Shown: positions 18,671 to 26,948 of the stretch, piece by piece
Layout: every line of letters starts with the position of its first letter
Numbering within the stretch: position 1 is the stretch's first letter
Assembly (NCBI RefSeq): GCF_013181195.1
Contig: NZ_SMZP01000007.1
Span: 186,001-250,000, forward strand
Source: Caulobacter sp. RHG1
Lineage (GTDB): Bacteria > Pseudomonadota > Alphaproteobacteria > Caulobacterales > Caulobacteraceae
Length of the DNA stretch: 64,000 bases
Reading direction: 5' to 3'
Position numbers and translations under genes: made by a program
Notes under the pieces: model-generated
Seen by the model: only the letters and a program-made list of their open reading frames with translations
What the model was told of the DNA's origin: nothing
Databases searched by the model: none

Positions 18671-20779
18671 ATGTCCTCCGACAAGACCCCCTCCCTGTTC
18701 GACGACGAGGCCCTGGCGCCCGTCCCCGCCGCGCCGTTCCAGGCCAGCGTGGAGCCGCACGTCGAACCGACGCCGCGCCCGATCCCGCCGCCCCCGCCCT
18801 CGAAAGAGCCGCCTCCGCCCCCGCCGGCCGGCAAGACCAACGCGCCCGGCGAATACTCGGCCGCCGACATCGAGGTGCTGGAAGGGCTGGAGCCCGTCCG
18901 CAAGCGCCCCGGCATGTACATCGGCGGCACCGACGAGCGGGCGCTGCACCATCTGTTCGCCGAAGTGCTCGACAACTCGATGGACGAGGCCGTGGCCGGC
19001 TTCGCCAAGACCATCGAGGTCAAGCTCGACGCCGACGGCTATTTGTCGGTCAAGGACGACGGTCGCGGCATGCCCGTGGACCCCCACCCCAAGTACCCGG
19101 GCAAGTCGGCGCTGGAGGTCATCATGACCGTCCTGCACGCCGGCGGTAAGTTCACCGGCAAGGCCTACGAGACCTCCGGCGGCCTGCACGGCGTCGGCGC
19201 CTCCGTCGTCAACGCCCTGTCCGAGCGCGTCGAGGTCACCGTCTGGCGCGACGGCTTCGAGCACCTGCAGGTCTTCTCGCGCGGCAAGCCGCTGGGCCCG
19301 ATCGAGCAACTGGGCCCGTCGCGCAAGAAGGGCACCATGGTGCGCTTCAAGCCCGACGACGAGATCTTCGGCGAGGGCGTCGGCTTCAAGCCGGCGCGCC
19401 TGTACCGCATGGCCCGCTCCAAGGCCTATCTCTTCCGCGGCGTGCAGATCAAATGGTCCTGCGATCCCTCGCGGATCCATGACCAGACCCCGCCCGACGC
19501 GGTCTTCCACTTCCCCAACGGCCTGGCCGACTTCCTGGCCGAGCGCACCAAGGGCCTCAACACCGTCACGCCCGAAAGCTTCTCGGGCCGCATCGAGCGC
19601 CAGGGCGAGGCCGGCGCGGTCGAGTGGGCCGTCAGCTGGACGCCCCAGGGCTTCGGCGAGCACGACGGCTTCATGCAGTCGTACTGTAATACCGTTCCCA
19701 CCCCCGAAGGCGGCACCCACGAGAGCGGCTTCCGCGCCGCCCTGACGCGCGGCCTGAAAGCCTATGCCGACCTCAAGGGCGAGAAGCGCGGCACGATCAT
19801 CACCGCCGACGACGTGGTCGCCCAGGCCGGCGCCCTGATCTCTGTGTTCATCAAGAACCCGGAATTCCAGGGCCAGACCAAGGAAAAGCTGTCCACGACC
19901 GAGGCCCAGCGCTTCGTCGAGGCCGCCCTGCGCGACCCGTTCGACCTGTGGCTGACCTCCAGCCCCAAGAACGCCCAGGCCCTGCTGGAGTTCGTCATCG
20001 AGCGGGCCGAGGAGCGCCTCAAGCGCCGCAAGGACAAAGAGGTCACCCGCGCCAGCGCCACCCGGAAGCTCCGCCTCCCGGGCAAGCTGGCCGACTGCGC
20101 CGGCGGCGCGGTGGACGGCGCCGAACTCTTCATCGTCGAAGGCGACTCGGCCGGTGGTTCCGCCAAGCAGGCTCGCGACCGCAAGTACCAGGCCATCCTG
20201 CCCCTGCGCGGCAAGATCCTCAACGTGGCCAGCGCCAGCGGCGAGAAGTTCACCGCCAACAAGGAGCTGTCGGACCTGATGCTGGCCCTGGGGGCCCAGG
20301 GCGGGAACAAGTATCGCGAGGAAGACCTGCGATACGACCGCATCATCATCATGACCGACGCCGACGTCGACGGCGCCCACATCGCCAGCCTGCTGATCAC
20401 CTTCTTCTACCGCACCATGCCGGACGTGATCCGCCAGGGTCACCTCTATCTGGCCCTGCCGCCGCTCTACCGCATCGCCCACGGCGGCAAGAGCGAATAC
20501 GCCCGCGACGACGGCCACAAGGACGAGCTGCTGGCCACGGTCTTCAAGAACAAGAAGCCCGAGATCAGCCGCTTCAAGGGCCTGGGCGAGATGATGGCCT
20601 CCCAGCTGAAGGAGACCACCATGGACCCCAAGAAGCGCACCCTGGCCCGCGTGACCCTGCCGCGCTCGGAAGAGGCGGTGGAAAGCCTGGTCGAGACCCT
20701 GATGGGTCGGAAGCCCGAGCTGCGGTTCCGCTTCATCCAGGAAAACGCCGAGTTCGCGTCGGCGGACCTGGATCTCTGA
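18671..20779 (+). CDS. parE: DNA topoisomerase IV subunit B
   Basis: ATPase subunit of topoisomerase IV, 702 residues, which decatenates replicated chromosomes with ParC. The GHKL ATPase region (LEGLEPVRKRPGMYIGGTDE, DNSMDEAVAG, GRGMPVD, GGLHGVGASVVN) covers about residues 70-290, and the TOPRIM domain has EGDSAGGSAKQARDRKYQA near 490 and DADVDGAHI near 560. The C-terminal ParE signature (FKGLGEMMASQLKETTMDP) is present. The first ~60 residues are a proline-rich extension that precedes the catalytic core, an unusual but apparently genuine N-terminus. Confidence 0.96.
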   Translation: MSSDKTPSLFDDEALAPVPAAPFQASVEPHVEPTPRPIPPPPPSKEPPPPPPAGKTNAPGEYSAADIEVLEGLEPVRKRPGMYIGGTDERALHHLFAEVLDNSMDEAVAGFAKTIEVKLDADGYLSVKDDGRGMPVDPHPKYPGKSALEVIMTVLHAGGKFTGKAYETSGGLHGVGASVVNALSERVEVTVWRDGFEHLQVFSRGKPLGPIEQLGPSRKKGTMVRFKPDDEIFGEGVGFKPARLYRMARSKAYLFRGVQIKWSCDPSRIHDQTPPDAVFHFPNGLADFLAERTKGLNTVTPESFSGRIERQGEAGAVEWAVSWTPQGFGEHDGFMQSYCNTVPTPEGGTHESGFRAALTRGLKAYADLKGEKRGTIITADDVVAQAGALISVFIKNPEFQGQTKEKLSTTEAQRFVEAALRDPFDLWLTSSPKNAQALLEFVIERAEERLKRRKDKEVTRASATRKLRLPGKLADCAGGAVDGAELFIVEGDSAGGSAKQARDRKYQAILPLRGKILNVASASGEKFTANKELSDLMLALGAQGGNKYREEDLRYDRIIIMTDADVDGAHIASLLITFFYRTMPDVIRQGHLYLALPPLYRIAHGGKSEYARDDGHKDELLATVFKNKKPEISRFKGLGEMMASQLKETTMDPKKRTLARVTLPRSEEAVESLVETLMGRKPELRFRFIQENAEFASADLDL

Positions 20780-20781
20780 TC

Positions 20782-20890
20782 CGCCGTGCGTCCTTCGAGG
20801 CCCGCTCCGCGGGCGCCTCAGGATGAGGACTTCAGAAAATCCCTCATCCTGAGGTGCGCGGCGAAGCCGAGCCTCGAAGGACGCACGGCG
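20782..20890. repeat. Long intergenic palindrome, family A copy 1
   Basis: 109-bp imperfect palindrome. Outer arms CGCCGTGCGTCC and GGACGCACGGCG are perfect complements and continue into TTCGAGG/CCTCGAA and CTCAGGATGAG/CTCATCCTGAG. It starts right after parE and can form a long hairpin on either strand. It shares its core with the copies at 22319 and 23188. Confidence 0.9.
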
Positions 20891-21449
20891 TCTCGGCTTC
20901 ACGCGGCGAACCCGCTGAAGGTGCATGGGGAGGCGACGGAGCGGCCGGGCGAACCCGGAGACCGTGAGGTTTGTTTGTGTTTCGGCTCGCGAGTCCGCTC
21001 CGCCAGGTTGTTCTTGCCCGTGAGGTAGGGGGGCGTGAGCGTTGTGTGCTCGGGACCCCAAGAACCCCCGGACGGGCGCGGACCAACTGGATCGGCTACA
21101 TCCGTCTCCAGCCCGACAGTCCACGATAGGCGGCTTTAACGGTCACCGCCCTGTCGCTCCGCTGAAGGCTTGATCCCGGAAACTGCCCGTTCGCCAACCG
21201 ATCTGCCTAAAGAGTACAGACGGAGCGACTTTCGAGCTTCCAGGACCCCCAGCGGCCCCGCTCAACCTATCCCCATCGCCGCTTTGGGCCGGATCCAAGC
21301 GCCCTCCCCTTGCGACGGGGACCAAGTGATTATGGGGCCGCGCTGAACGCGGATCATTCGATGGCGCGAGAAATCGACAAGCGATTGATTTCATTGGGTA
21401 CGAGATCGCGAACGCCGAGCGTTCAGACGCTCCAATGCACGTCCCCCAT
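20891..21449. other. Gene-free interval after parE
   Basis: About 560 bases with no convincing coding sequence on either strand. It contains the possible structured RNA at 21003-21090. The rest shows no recognisable RNA family (not tmRNA, RNase P or SRP RNA by their conserved cores), mobile element or regulatory site. Confidence 0.4.
21003..21090. other. Possible rod-like structured RNA
   Basis: Arms CCAGGTTGTTCTTGCCCGT (from 21003) and the segment ending GACCAACTGG (to 21090) pair imperfectly, with CCAG/CTGG, TTG/CAA and GCCCGT/ACGGGC blocks. Inside, GGGG pairs with CCCC and GAGC with GCTC around a 7-base loop. The long interrupted rod recalls 6S-type small RNAs but the sequence does not match a family I can name. 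The strand is unknown. Confidence 0.2.
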
Positions 21450-21563
21450 CGTCATCCCGCGCTTTATGCGCGGGACCCATGGTTCAGCTTCCATGTGAGA
21501 ACGTGAGCCCGCACTTCACCTGCGGCGGACAGATGGGTCCCGCGCATAAAGCGCGGGATGACG
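21450..21563. repeat. Long intergenic palindrome, family B copy 1
   Basis: Two 31-bp arms, 21450-21480 and 21533-21563, are perfect complements, separated by 52 bases. Each arm contains a nested hairpin (CCCGCGC TTTAT GCGCGGG). It lies just beyond the 3' end of the EcsC-family gene. The outermost CGTCAT/ATGACG motif is shared with the copy at 30175. Confidence 0.9.
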
Positions 21564-21570
21564 AGGATGA

Positions 21571-22296
21571 TTAGGTGCGAGCCGGCAAGGTCTCACCCGC
21601 CCCCTGCTCGGCCCGCATCCGATACGCCATCACCGCCGTATGCCCCAGCCGCTCCACCAGCCGCCAGTTGACGATCGCCCCCAGCGGCGCGCCGACCACG
21701 GGGATGAACTGGGCCAGCTTGGCCAGGTCGATATGGTCGCGATACTGCTGCTGGAAGGCCCGCCAGTCGAAGTCGTTCAGGTGGGCCGGATGCGGCCGCG
21801 CCTCCCAGTCGTCCAGCGCCGCCATCACCCCGGCCCGATGCGCCGCGTCCGAGAACGCCAGCTCGAAGATATGCAGGATGAACAGGCGCTCGGGCAGCTC
21901 TGTCCCGTCATGGCCGAAGATCGCGGCGATCTCGAACAACAGCTTGATCTTGAAGCTCATCAGCAGCGGGAAGTCGGCCGCCGCCAGCAGGAAGCCCCCG
22001 GCCCCGGTCACCCCGCCCTCGGCCGCCGCCGCCTTCTTCCAGCCGTCAATCGCCTTGGCCGCCTTGGCGCGGCGTTCGTCCAGCGGCAGCCCGATCAACG
22101 GCGACCCCGTCGCGAAGTCCGCCCCCGTCAGCATCGCCCGCGTCATGCCGGAGATCCCGGCCGTGACCGCGGCATGGACCTTCTCGGGGATGAGACGGTT
22201 GATCCGCTGCTGCGCGGCGCGAGCGACGCCGTTCAGCGCGCCGGGCGGCTGCAGGATCTCGGCGCGCCAGGCGAGGATGTCGGGAGAGAGAGTCAT
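21571..22296 (-). CDS. EcsC-family protein
   Basis: 241 residues matching the EcsC family (named after a Bacillus ABC-transporter operon gene, function unknown). The characteristic hydrophobic central part is GGVTGAGGFLLAAADFPLLM followed by SFKIKLLFEIAAIFGHD near residues 95-130, and the C-terminal FIPVVGAPLGAIVNWRLVERLGHTAVMAYRMR is typical. It may be peripheral to the membrane. It is a single gene bounded by two palindromic repeats. Confidence 0.8.
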   Translation of the reverse strand: MTLSPDILAWRAEILQPPGALNGVARAAQQRINRLIPEKVHAAVTAGISGMTRAMLTGADFATGSPLIGLPLDERRAKAAKAIDGWKKAAAAEGGVTGAGGFLLAAADFPLLMSFKIKLLFEIAAIFGHDGTELPERLFILHIFELAFSDAAHRAGVMAALDDWEARPHPAHLNDFDWRAFQQQYRDHIDLAKLAQFIPVVGAPLGAIVNWRLVERLGHTAVMAYRMRAEQGAGETLPART

Positions 22297-22318
22297 GCGG
22301 CCACTCTAGCGGGTCCGC

Positions 22319-22380
22319 CCTCGTCCTTCGACAGGCTCAGGATGAGAGCTACTTTAGCCTGAGCCTGTCGAAGGACGAGG
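22319..22380. repeat. Intergenic palindrome, family A short variant
   Basis: Arms of 23 bp (22319-22341 and 22358-22380) are perfect complements around a 16-base spacer. The core TCCTTCGA and CTCAGG are shared with the two longer family A copies, but the middle of the arm (CAGG) replaces the variable part. It lies upstream of the EcsC gene. Confidence 0.9.
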
Positions 22381-22438
22381 TTTCGGTCCCACGCTCGATG
22401 TCGGCTCACGATCCAAAGCAAACAGGGTCCAGTAGCCC

Positions 22439-23029
22439 CTAGTGCCCACCGGTCGACCGGAGGAAATCAAGCGCTAGGCGGAGCGCAGTCCATGCCCCGA
22501 GCAGCAACAGAACCCAACTCACCGCATGAACCCAGCCAGAGAAGACACGCTGCGGAAGCAGCGGCACGCGTGCAGCCTCACCTTGGTCCGTCCGAACTCG
22601 CTGGACAAACGGAAGGTCTGCGTTGACCTGAAGCACCTCCATCGTGAAGTGCTCCTTGTGACCGAGGTTGGGGACCTGGACGACATAAAAGTTCTCAGGG
22701 GTCCGCGTCGATCCGTAATTGACTAGAGGCCACAACTGATAGTGCTGTGGTTCCATCCCGAGGAAGACTTCAACCTCCTTGGCTGGAGCGCGGCCGACGT
22801 TGTGTACAAAAATGGTCTGGGTCCGAACCGTTACTGGCGGTGCAGGCGGCTGTCCCTCCGCGCCCGGTCTGGCCGGTAGGGCGAAGTGGAACTCGTGAGA
22901 GACGCCCCAGAGCACTTTGGGGCGTGGGTCGAACGCCTTTACCAGCAGCCCCAGGACCAAGAGAATGAGCCCCGAAGCTAGGGAGTTCTGGAACTGAGTT
23001 CGGGCAAGAAGATCGATTAGTTCGTGCAT
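22439..23029 (-). CDS. Hypothetical membrane protein
   Basis: 196 residues. A transmembrane helix near residues 18-33 (ASGLILLVLGLLVKAF) and another near 166-185 (VHAVSWVLLLLGAWTALRLA) flank a soluble region whose pattern TIFVHNVGRAPAKEVEVFLG resembles an immunoglobulin-like or CARDB-type beta domain. I do not recognise a specific family. Base composition is less GC-rich in third codon positions than neighbouring housekeeping genes, and it stands alone between repeats, so it is probably accessory. Confidence 0.65.
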   Translation of the reverse strand: MHELIDLLARTQFQNSLASGLILLVLGLLVKAFDPRPKVLWGVSHEFHFALPARPGAEGQPPAPPVTVRTQTIFVHNVGRAPAKEVEVFLGMEPQHYQLWPLVNYGSTRTPENFYVVQVPNLGHKEHFTMEVLQVNADLPFVQRVRTDQGEAARVPLLPQRVFSGWVHAVSWVLLLLGAWTALRLALDFLRSTGGH

Positions 23030-23187
23030 ATGGGCCTCGGGCTCAGATGCTTAACCTTAGCAGAGCTCTAGAAGAGCGGCATCGGGTTTCGACGTGGGAA
23101 GCCTAGGGTTGCCGGCGGGATCACTCAGGTACTTGGACAGCTCATCACCAATCTCTGACGCTCGGACCGTCTGCCCCCACAGCGCTG

Positions 23188-23289
23188 TGCGTCCTTCGAG
23201 GCTCGCCTTCGGCTCGCACCTCAGGATGAGGTATCAGGAACCTAGGGCCTCATCCTGAGGCGCCCGCGCAGCGGGCCTCGAAGGACGCA
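23188..23289. repeat. Long intergenic palindrome, family A copy 2
   Basis: Arms begin GCGTCCTTCGAGG and end CCTCGAAGGACGC as perfect complements, with inner CCTCAGGATGAGG/CCTCATCCTGAGG. It is about 102 bp and close in sequence to the copy after parE, apart from the variable block between the cores. It occupies most of the 364-base gap between the hypothetical membrane protein and hdaA. Confidence 0.9.
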
Positions 23290-23393
23290 GAGGCTATCCG
23301 CCTCGCCCGAACGGTCCCCATCCACACCCCCTGCCCTTCCATCCCCACGATCCCCAGCCCCGCCGCCTCGCCCTAACCCGCGACGCGGCCTAT

Positions 23394-24092
23394 ATGCTTG
23401 AGCGCATATTCACCACGCCCGGACCCCCAGGCTTGTCCACCCAGTTCAGACTGCCGCTGGCCGCTGCGCCGACCTATGCTCGGGAGGACTTCGCTGTCTC
23501 GCCCAGCAATGGCGACGCCGTCGCGCTGCTGGACGGCTGGCCGGCCTGGCCCGAGGGGCGGCTGGCGCTGGTCGGGCCGGCGGGGTGTGGGAAGACGCAT
23601 CTGGCCCGGGCCTGGGCGGAGGCCGTCGACGCGGTCGTGATCGAGGGCGACGCGGACCTCCCCGCCCTGCGCGGCCGGGCCGTGCTGGTCGAGAACGCCG
23701 ACCAGCGCGCTGACGAGGCGCTGTTCCACATCCTCAACATGGCCGGGGTCGATGGCGGGACCGTGCTGCTGACCGGCCGCGAGGCGCCGCTGGCCTGGGC
23801 GACGGCGGTGCCGGACCTGCGCTCGCGGCTGAACGCTCTCTCGGTAGCGACGATCGCGCCGCCCGATGACGCGGTGCTGGAGGCGGTGCTGCGGCGGGCC
23901 TTCGCGCAACGGCTGCTGAAGCCCGATCCCGACCTCTATCCCTATCTGCTGTCGCGCCTGCCGCGCTCGGCGGCCGAGGCCATCGCGGCGGCCGACCTGC
24001 TGGACGAGGCCGCGGCGCAGCAGCGGCGCGAGCTGAACAAGGCCCTGGCGCGGGAAGTGCTGGGGGATTTCGAGGGGGATGAGGAGGGGTAG
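23394..24092 (+). CDS. hdaA: HdaA, DnaA-related regulator of replication initiation
   Basis: DnaA-like AAA+ protein of 232 residues from the ATG, related to E. coli Hda, which with the loaded beta clamp stimulates DnaA-ATP hydrolysis. A clamp-binding motif QFRLPL lies at residues 17-22, Walker A GPAGCGKTHLA near 62-72, a degenerate Walker B VLVENAD near 95, and the box VII arginine in DLRSRLNAL near 143. There is no DNA-binding domain IV, as expected for Hda. A TTG at 23433 would put the clamp motif at the extreme N-terminus as in Hda and may be the true start; neither start has a clear Shine-Dalgarno. Confidence 0.88.
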   Translation: MLERIFTTPGPPGLSTQFRLPLAAAPTYAREDFAVSPSNGDAVALLDGWPAWPEGRLALVGPAGCGKTHLARAWAEAVDAVVIEGDADLPALRGRAVLVENADQRADEALFHILNMAGVDGGTVLLTGREAPLAWATAVPDLRSRLNALSVATIAPPDDAVLEAVLRRAFAQRLLKPDPDLYPYLLSRLPRSAAEAIAAADLLDEAAAQQRRELNKALAREVLGDFEGDEEG

Positions 24093-24112
24093 AGCCCTTC
24101 TCCCCCCCGATC

Positions 24113-24230
24113 TCCCCGGCGAAGGCCGGGGCCCAGATCGAACCCATAGACGCCCGACGGGCCTGCAGGGCGCATCCCGGATCAACCCAAACCGCCCAGG
24201 ATGGATCTGGGCCCCGGCCTTCGCCGGGGA
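24113..24230. repeat. Long intergenic palindrome, family C copy 1
   Basis: Perfectly complementary 27-bp arms (24113-24139 and 24204-24230), each with an internal hairpin CCCCGGC GAAG GCCGGGG, separated by 64 bases. It lies between hdaA and ppk. Confidence 0.9.
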
Positions 24231-24338
24231 AACGGGTTTGGGGTGAGCGGCGAAGTCCTTGCTCCGAAAGACTTTGTCGCTCTGTCGTCACTTGCCTCGT
24301 TCACCATGGCGGAACACACTCGCGTCTAAAGTGACCCC

Positions 24339-26564
24339 ATGAACGAGATTACCGCCCTGACCGCGCCCGCCATCGCTCCGCAAGCTGAAGATTCCGCGCC
24401 CCTGGCGCTCGACGCCGAGCTGATGGCCTCGCCCGAGCGGTTCTTCAATCGCGAGCTGTCGTGGCTGGCCTTCAACCAGCGGGTCCTGGAGGAGAGCAGC
24501 AATCCGCGCCACCCGCTGCTGGAGCGGCTGCGGTTCCTGTCGATCTCGGCCAACAATCTCGACGAATTCTACATGGTGCGCGTGGCCGGCCTGAAGGGCC
24601 AGGTGCGCGAGGGCGTGCGGGTGGTCAGCCAGGACGGCCTGACGCCGGGCGAGCAGCTGAACCGCATCAACGCCTCGGCCTTCGAGCTGATGGCCGAGCA
24701 ACAGAAGATCTGGCGCCAGGTCCGCACCCAGCTGTGGGACGAGGGCCTGAAGCTGCTGGACGCCAAGGATATCGAGGGCGAAGACCGCAAGCGGGCCGAG
24801 GAGATCTTCCGCAACCAGATCTTCCCGGTGCTGACGCCGCTGGCGATCGACCCGGCCCACCCGTTCCCGTTCATTCCGAACCTGGGCTTCTGCCTGGCGC
24901 TGAAGCTGCGCCGGATCGCCGACGACAAGCACCTGTACGCCCTGGCGCCGATCCCCTCGCAGGTGCGCCGGTTCTGGGAGCTGAGTTCCGTCGTCACGCG
25001 CGGCAAGAAACGCCAGCGCAAGATCGTGGCGCTGGAAAGCTTCATCATCCTGTTCCTGGAGCACCTGTTCCCCGGCTACGAGGTCGAGGGCCGCGGCCTG
25101 TTCCGCCTGATCCGCGACAGCGACCTGGAAATCGAGGAAGAGGCCGAGGACCTGGTCCGCGAGTTCGAGGCGCAGCTGAAGAAGCGTCGCCTGGGCGCCG
25201 TGGTGCGGGTCAAGATCCAGACGACCATGCCGCCGGACCTGCGCGACTTCATCATCGAGGGCCTGCGCGCCGAGCCGGAAGACGTGGTGCTGGTCGACGG
25301 CAAGCTGGGTCTGGCCCAGATGTCGGAGCTGATCCCGCCGGATCGTCCGGACCTGAAGTTCCCGCCCTTCAACGCCCGCTTCCCCGAGCGCATCCGCGAC
25401 CATGGCGGCGACTGCTTCGCGGCGATCCGCGAGAAGGACATCCTGGTCCACCACCCGTTCGAGAGCTTCGACGTGGTGGTGCAGTTCCTGCGCCAGGCCG
25501 CGCGCGATCCCAACGTGCTGGCGATCAAGCAGACCCTGTATCGAACGTCCAAGGACAGCCCGATCGTGGCGGCCCTGATCGAGGCGGCCGACAACGGCAA
25601 GAACGTCACGGCCCTGGTCGAGATCAAGGCGCGCTTCGACGAGGAGAATAACCTCAAGTGGGCGCGCGACCTGGAGCGGGCCGGCGTGCACGTGGTGTTC
25701 GGCTTCGTCGACTGGAAGACCCACGCCAAGCTGTCGGTGGTGGTGCGCCGCGAGGGCGACAACAATCTGCGCAGCTACTGCCACTTCGGCACCGGCAACT
25801 ATCACCCGCAGACGGCCAAGGTTTACACCGACCTTTCCCTGTTCACCTGCGACCCGGCCCTGGGCCGCGACGGCGGCAAGCTGTTCAACTTCATCACCGG
25901 CTACGCCCTGCCCGGGCGGCTGGAGAAGCTGTCGTTCTCGCCCCACACGCTCAAGCCCGACCTGCTGCGGATGATCGAGGCCGAGGCGGATGCGGCGCGC
26001 GCGGGCAAGCCGGCCGGGATCTGGGCCAAGATGAACGCGGTCGTCGATCCGCAGGTCATCGACGCCCTCTACGCCGCCAGCCAGGCGGGCGTGCAGATCG
26101 ATCTGGTCGTGCGCGGCATCTGCTGCCTGCGGCCGGGCATCGTCGGCCTGTCGGAGAACATCCGGGTCAAGTCGATCGTGGGCCGCTTCCTGGAGCACAC
26201 CCGCGTGGTGGCTTTTGCGAACGGTGGACCGCTGCCCAGCGCCCAAACGCGGGTGTTCATCAGCTCGGCCGACTGGATGCCGCGCAACCTGGACCGCCGC
26301 GTCGAGAGCCTGGTGCCGATCGAGAACCCGACCGTGCACCAGCAGGTGCTGGACCAGATCATGGTCGCCAACCTCAACGACGAGGCCCAGAGCTGGAAGC
26401 TGGACAGCGAGGGCGACTACGCCCGCGACCCGGCCTGGGCCAGCAAGGGCGCGTTCTCGGCCCACGACTACTTCATGACCAATCCCAGCCTGTCGGGCCG
26501 CGGCCACGGCGCGCGCGACCTGCCGCGGGCGTTCGACCACGTGGGACCCAAGCGCAAGCGGTGA
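24339..26564 (+). CDS. ppk1: Polyphosphate kinase 1
   Basis: 741-residue enzyme that polymerises the ATP gamma phosphate into polyphosphate. The N-domain signature FFNRELSWLAFNQRVLEE is at about 35-52. The autophosphorylated histidine is in CHFGTGNYHPQTAKVYTDLS near residues 481-500, and ARFDEENNLKWARDLE precedes it. In Caulobacter polyphosphate accumulates on starvation and affects cell-cycle progression. A GTG-started lipoprotein overlaps its stop and ppx follows, so synthesis and degradation genes are neighbours. Confidence 0.97.
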   Translation: MNEITALTAPAIAPQAEDSAPLALDAELMASPERFFNRELSWLAFNQRVLEESSNPRHPLLERLRFLSISANNLDEFYMVRVAGLKGQVREGVRVVSQDGLTPGEQLNRINASAFELMAEQQKIWRQVRTQLWDEGLKLLDAKDIEGEDRKRAEEIFRNQIFPVLTPLAIDPAHPFPFIPNLGFCLALKLRRIADDKHLYALAPIPSQVRRFWELSSVVTRGKKRQRKIVALESFIILFLEHLFPGYEVEGRGLFRLIRDSDLEIEEEAEDLVREFEAQLKKRRLGAVVRVKIQTTMPPDLRDFIIEGLRAEPEDVVLVDGKLGLAQMSELIPPDRPDLKFPPFNARFPERIRDHGGDCFAAIREKDILVHHPFESFDVVVQFLRQAARDPNVLAIKQTLYRTSKDSPIVAALIEAADNGKNVTALVEIKARFDEENNLKWARDLERAGVHVVFGFVDWKTHAKLSVVVRREGDNNLRSYCHFGTGNYHPQTAKVYTDLSLFTCDPALGRDGGKLFNFITGYALPGRLEKLSFSPHTLKPDLLRMIEAEADAARAGKPAGIWAKMNAVVDPQVIDALYAASQAGVQIDLVVRGICCLRPGIVGLSENIRVKSIVGRFLEHTRVVAFANGGPLPSAQTRVFISSADWMPRNLDRRVESLVPIENPTVHQQVLDQIMVANLNDEAQSWKLDSEGDYARDPAWASKGAFSAHDYFMTNPSLSGRGHGARDLPRAFDHVGPKRKR

Positions 26565-26947
26565 GGCTCGCCCTCGCCGCTCTGCCGCTCGTGGTCCTGA
26601 CCGCCTGCGCGCCCGAGCCGGGGCGGCAGGCGGACATCTGCGCGATCCAGGCCCTGCCCGCCCGTCCCGGCGTCGACGCCTTCGGGATCGCGCCGGACAT
26701 CGAGCAGGCCGCCCAGACGCGAGGCGACGTCTACGGTCCGGGCGTCCTGCCGGGCGGCGGCATCCGCTGGTGGGGCCGCTGCCCGCGCCAAGCCGACACG
26801 ACCGACATGATCCTGATCGGTCCTGGTCCGTGGGCCCTGACCAAGGGCGGCCAGCGGGCGAACGGGCGGCCGCTGGGCTACGGCACCTGCTATCACCGCG
26901 ACGACGGCGCCGGCTGGCAAACCGTGGCCTGCCGCATCAATCCGTGA
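26561..26947 (+). CDS. Small lipoprotein translationally coupled to ppk
   Basis: 128 residues starting at a GTG that overlaps the ppk stop codon as GTGA. The N-terminus is a lipoprotein signal ending VVLTAC (cysteine 16). The mature part has no family I recognise; it contains cysteines in DICAIQ, RCPRQ, GTCYH and VACRI that could form two disulphides, and a tryptophan-rich patch (IRWWGRC). The coding frame, signal peptide and junction support a real gene. Confidence 0.75.
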   Translation: MRLALAALPLVVLTACAPEPGRQADICAIQALPARPGVDAFGIAPDIEQAAQTRGDVYGPGVLPGGGIRWWGRCPRQADTTDMILIGPGPWALTKGGQRANGRPLGYGTCYHRDDGAGWQTVACRINP

Positions 26948-26948
26948 G

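Noticed and set aside
17222..21124. 1300-codon minus-strand frame across parE and the second amidohydrolase
   Set aside because: Antisense shadow of two well-supported genes, with low-complexity, histidine/arginine-rich translation.
20891..21449. tmRNA, RNase P RNA or SRP RNA in the gap after parE
   Set aside because: None of the conserved cores of these RNAs is present on either strand by eye; only a generic structured hairpin remains.
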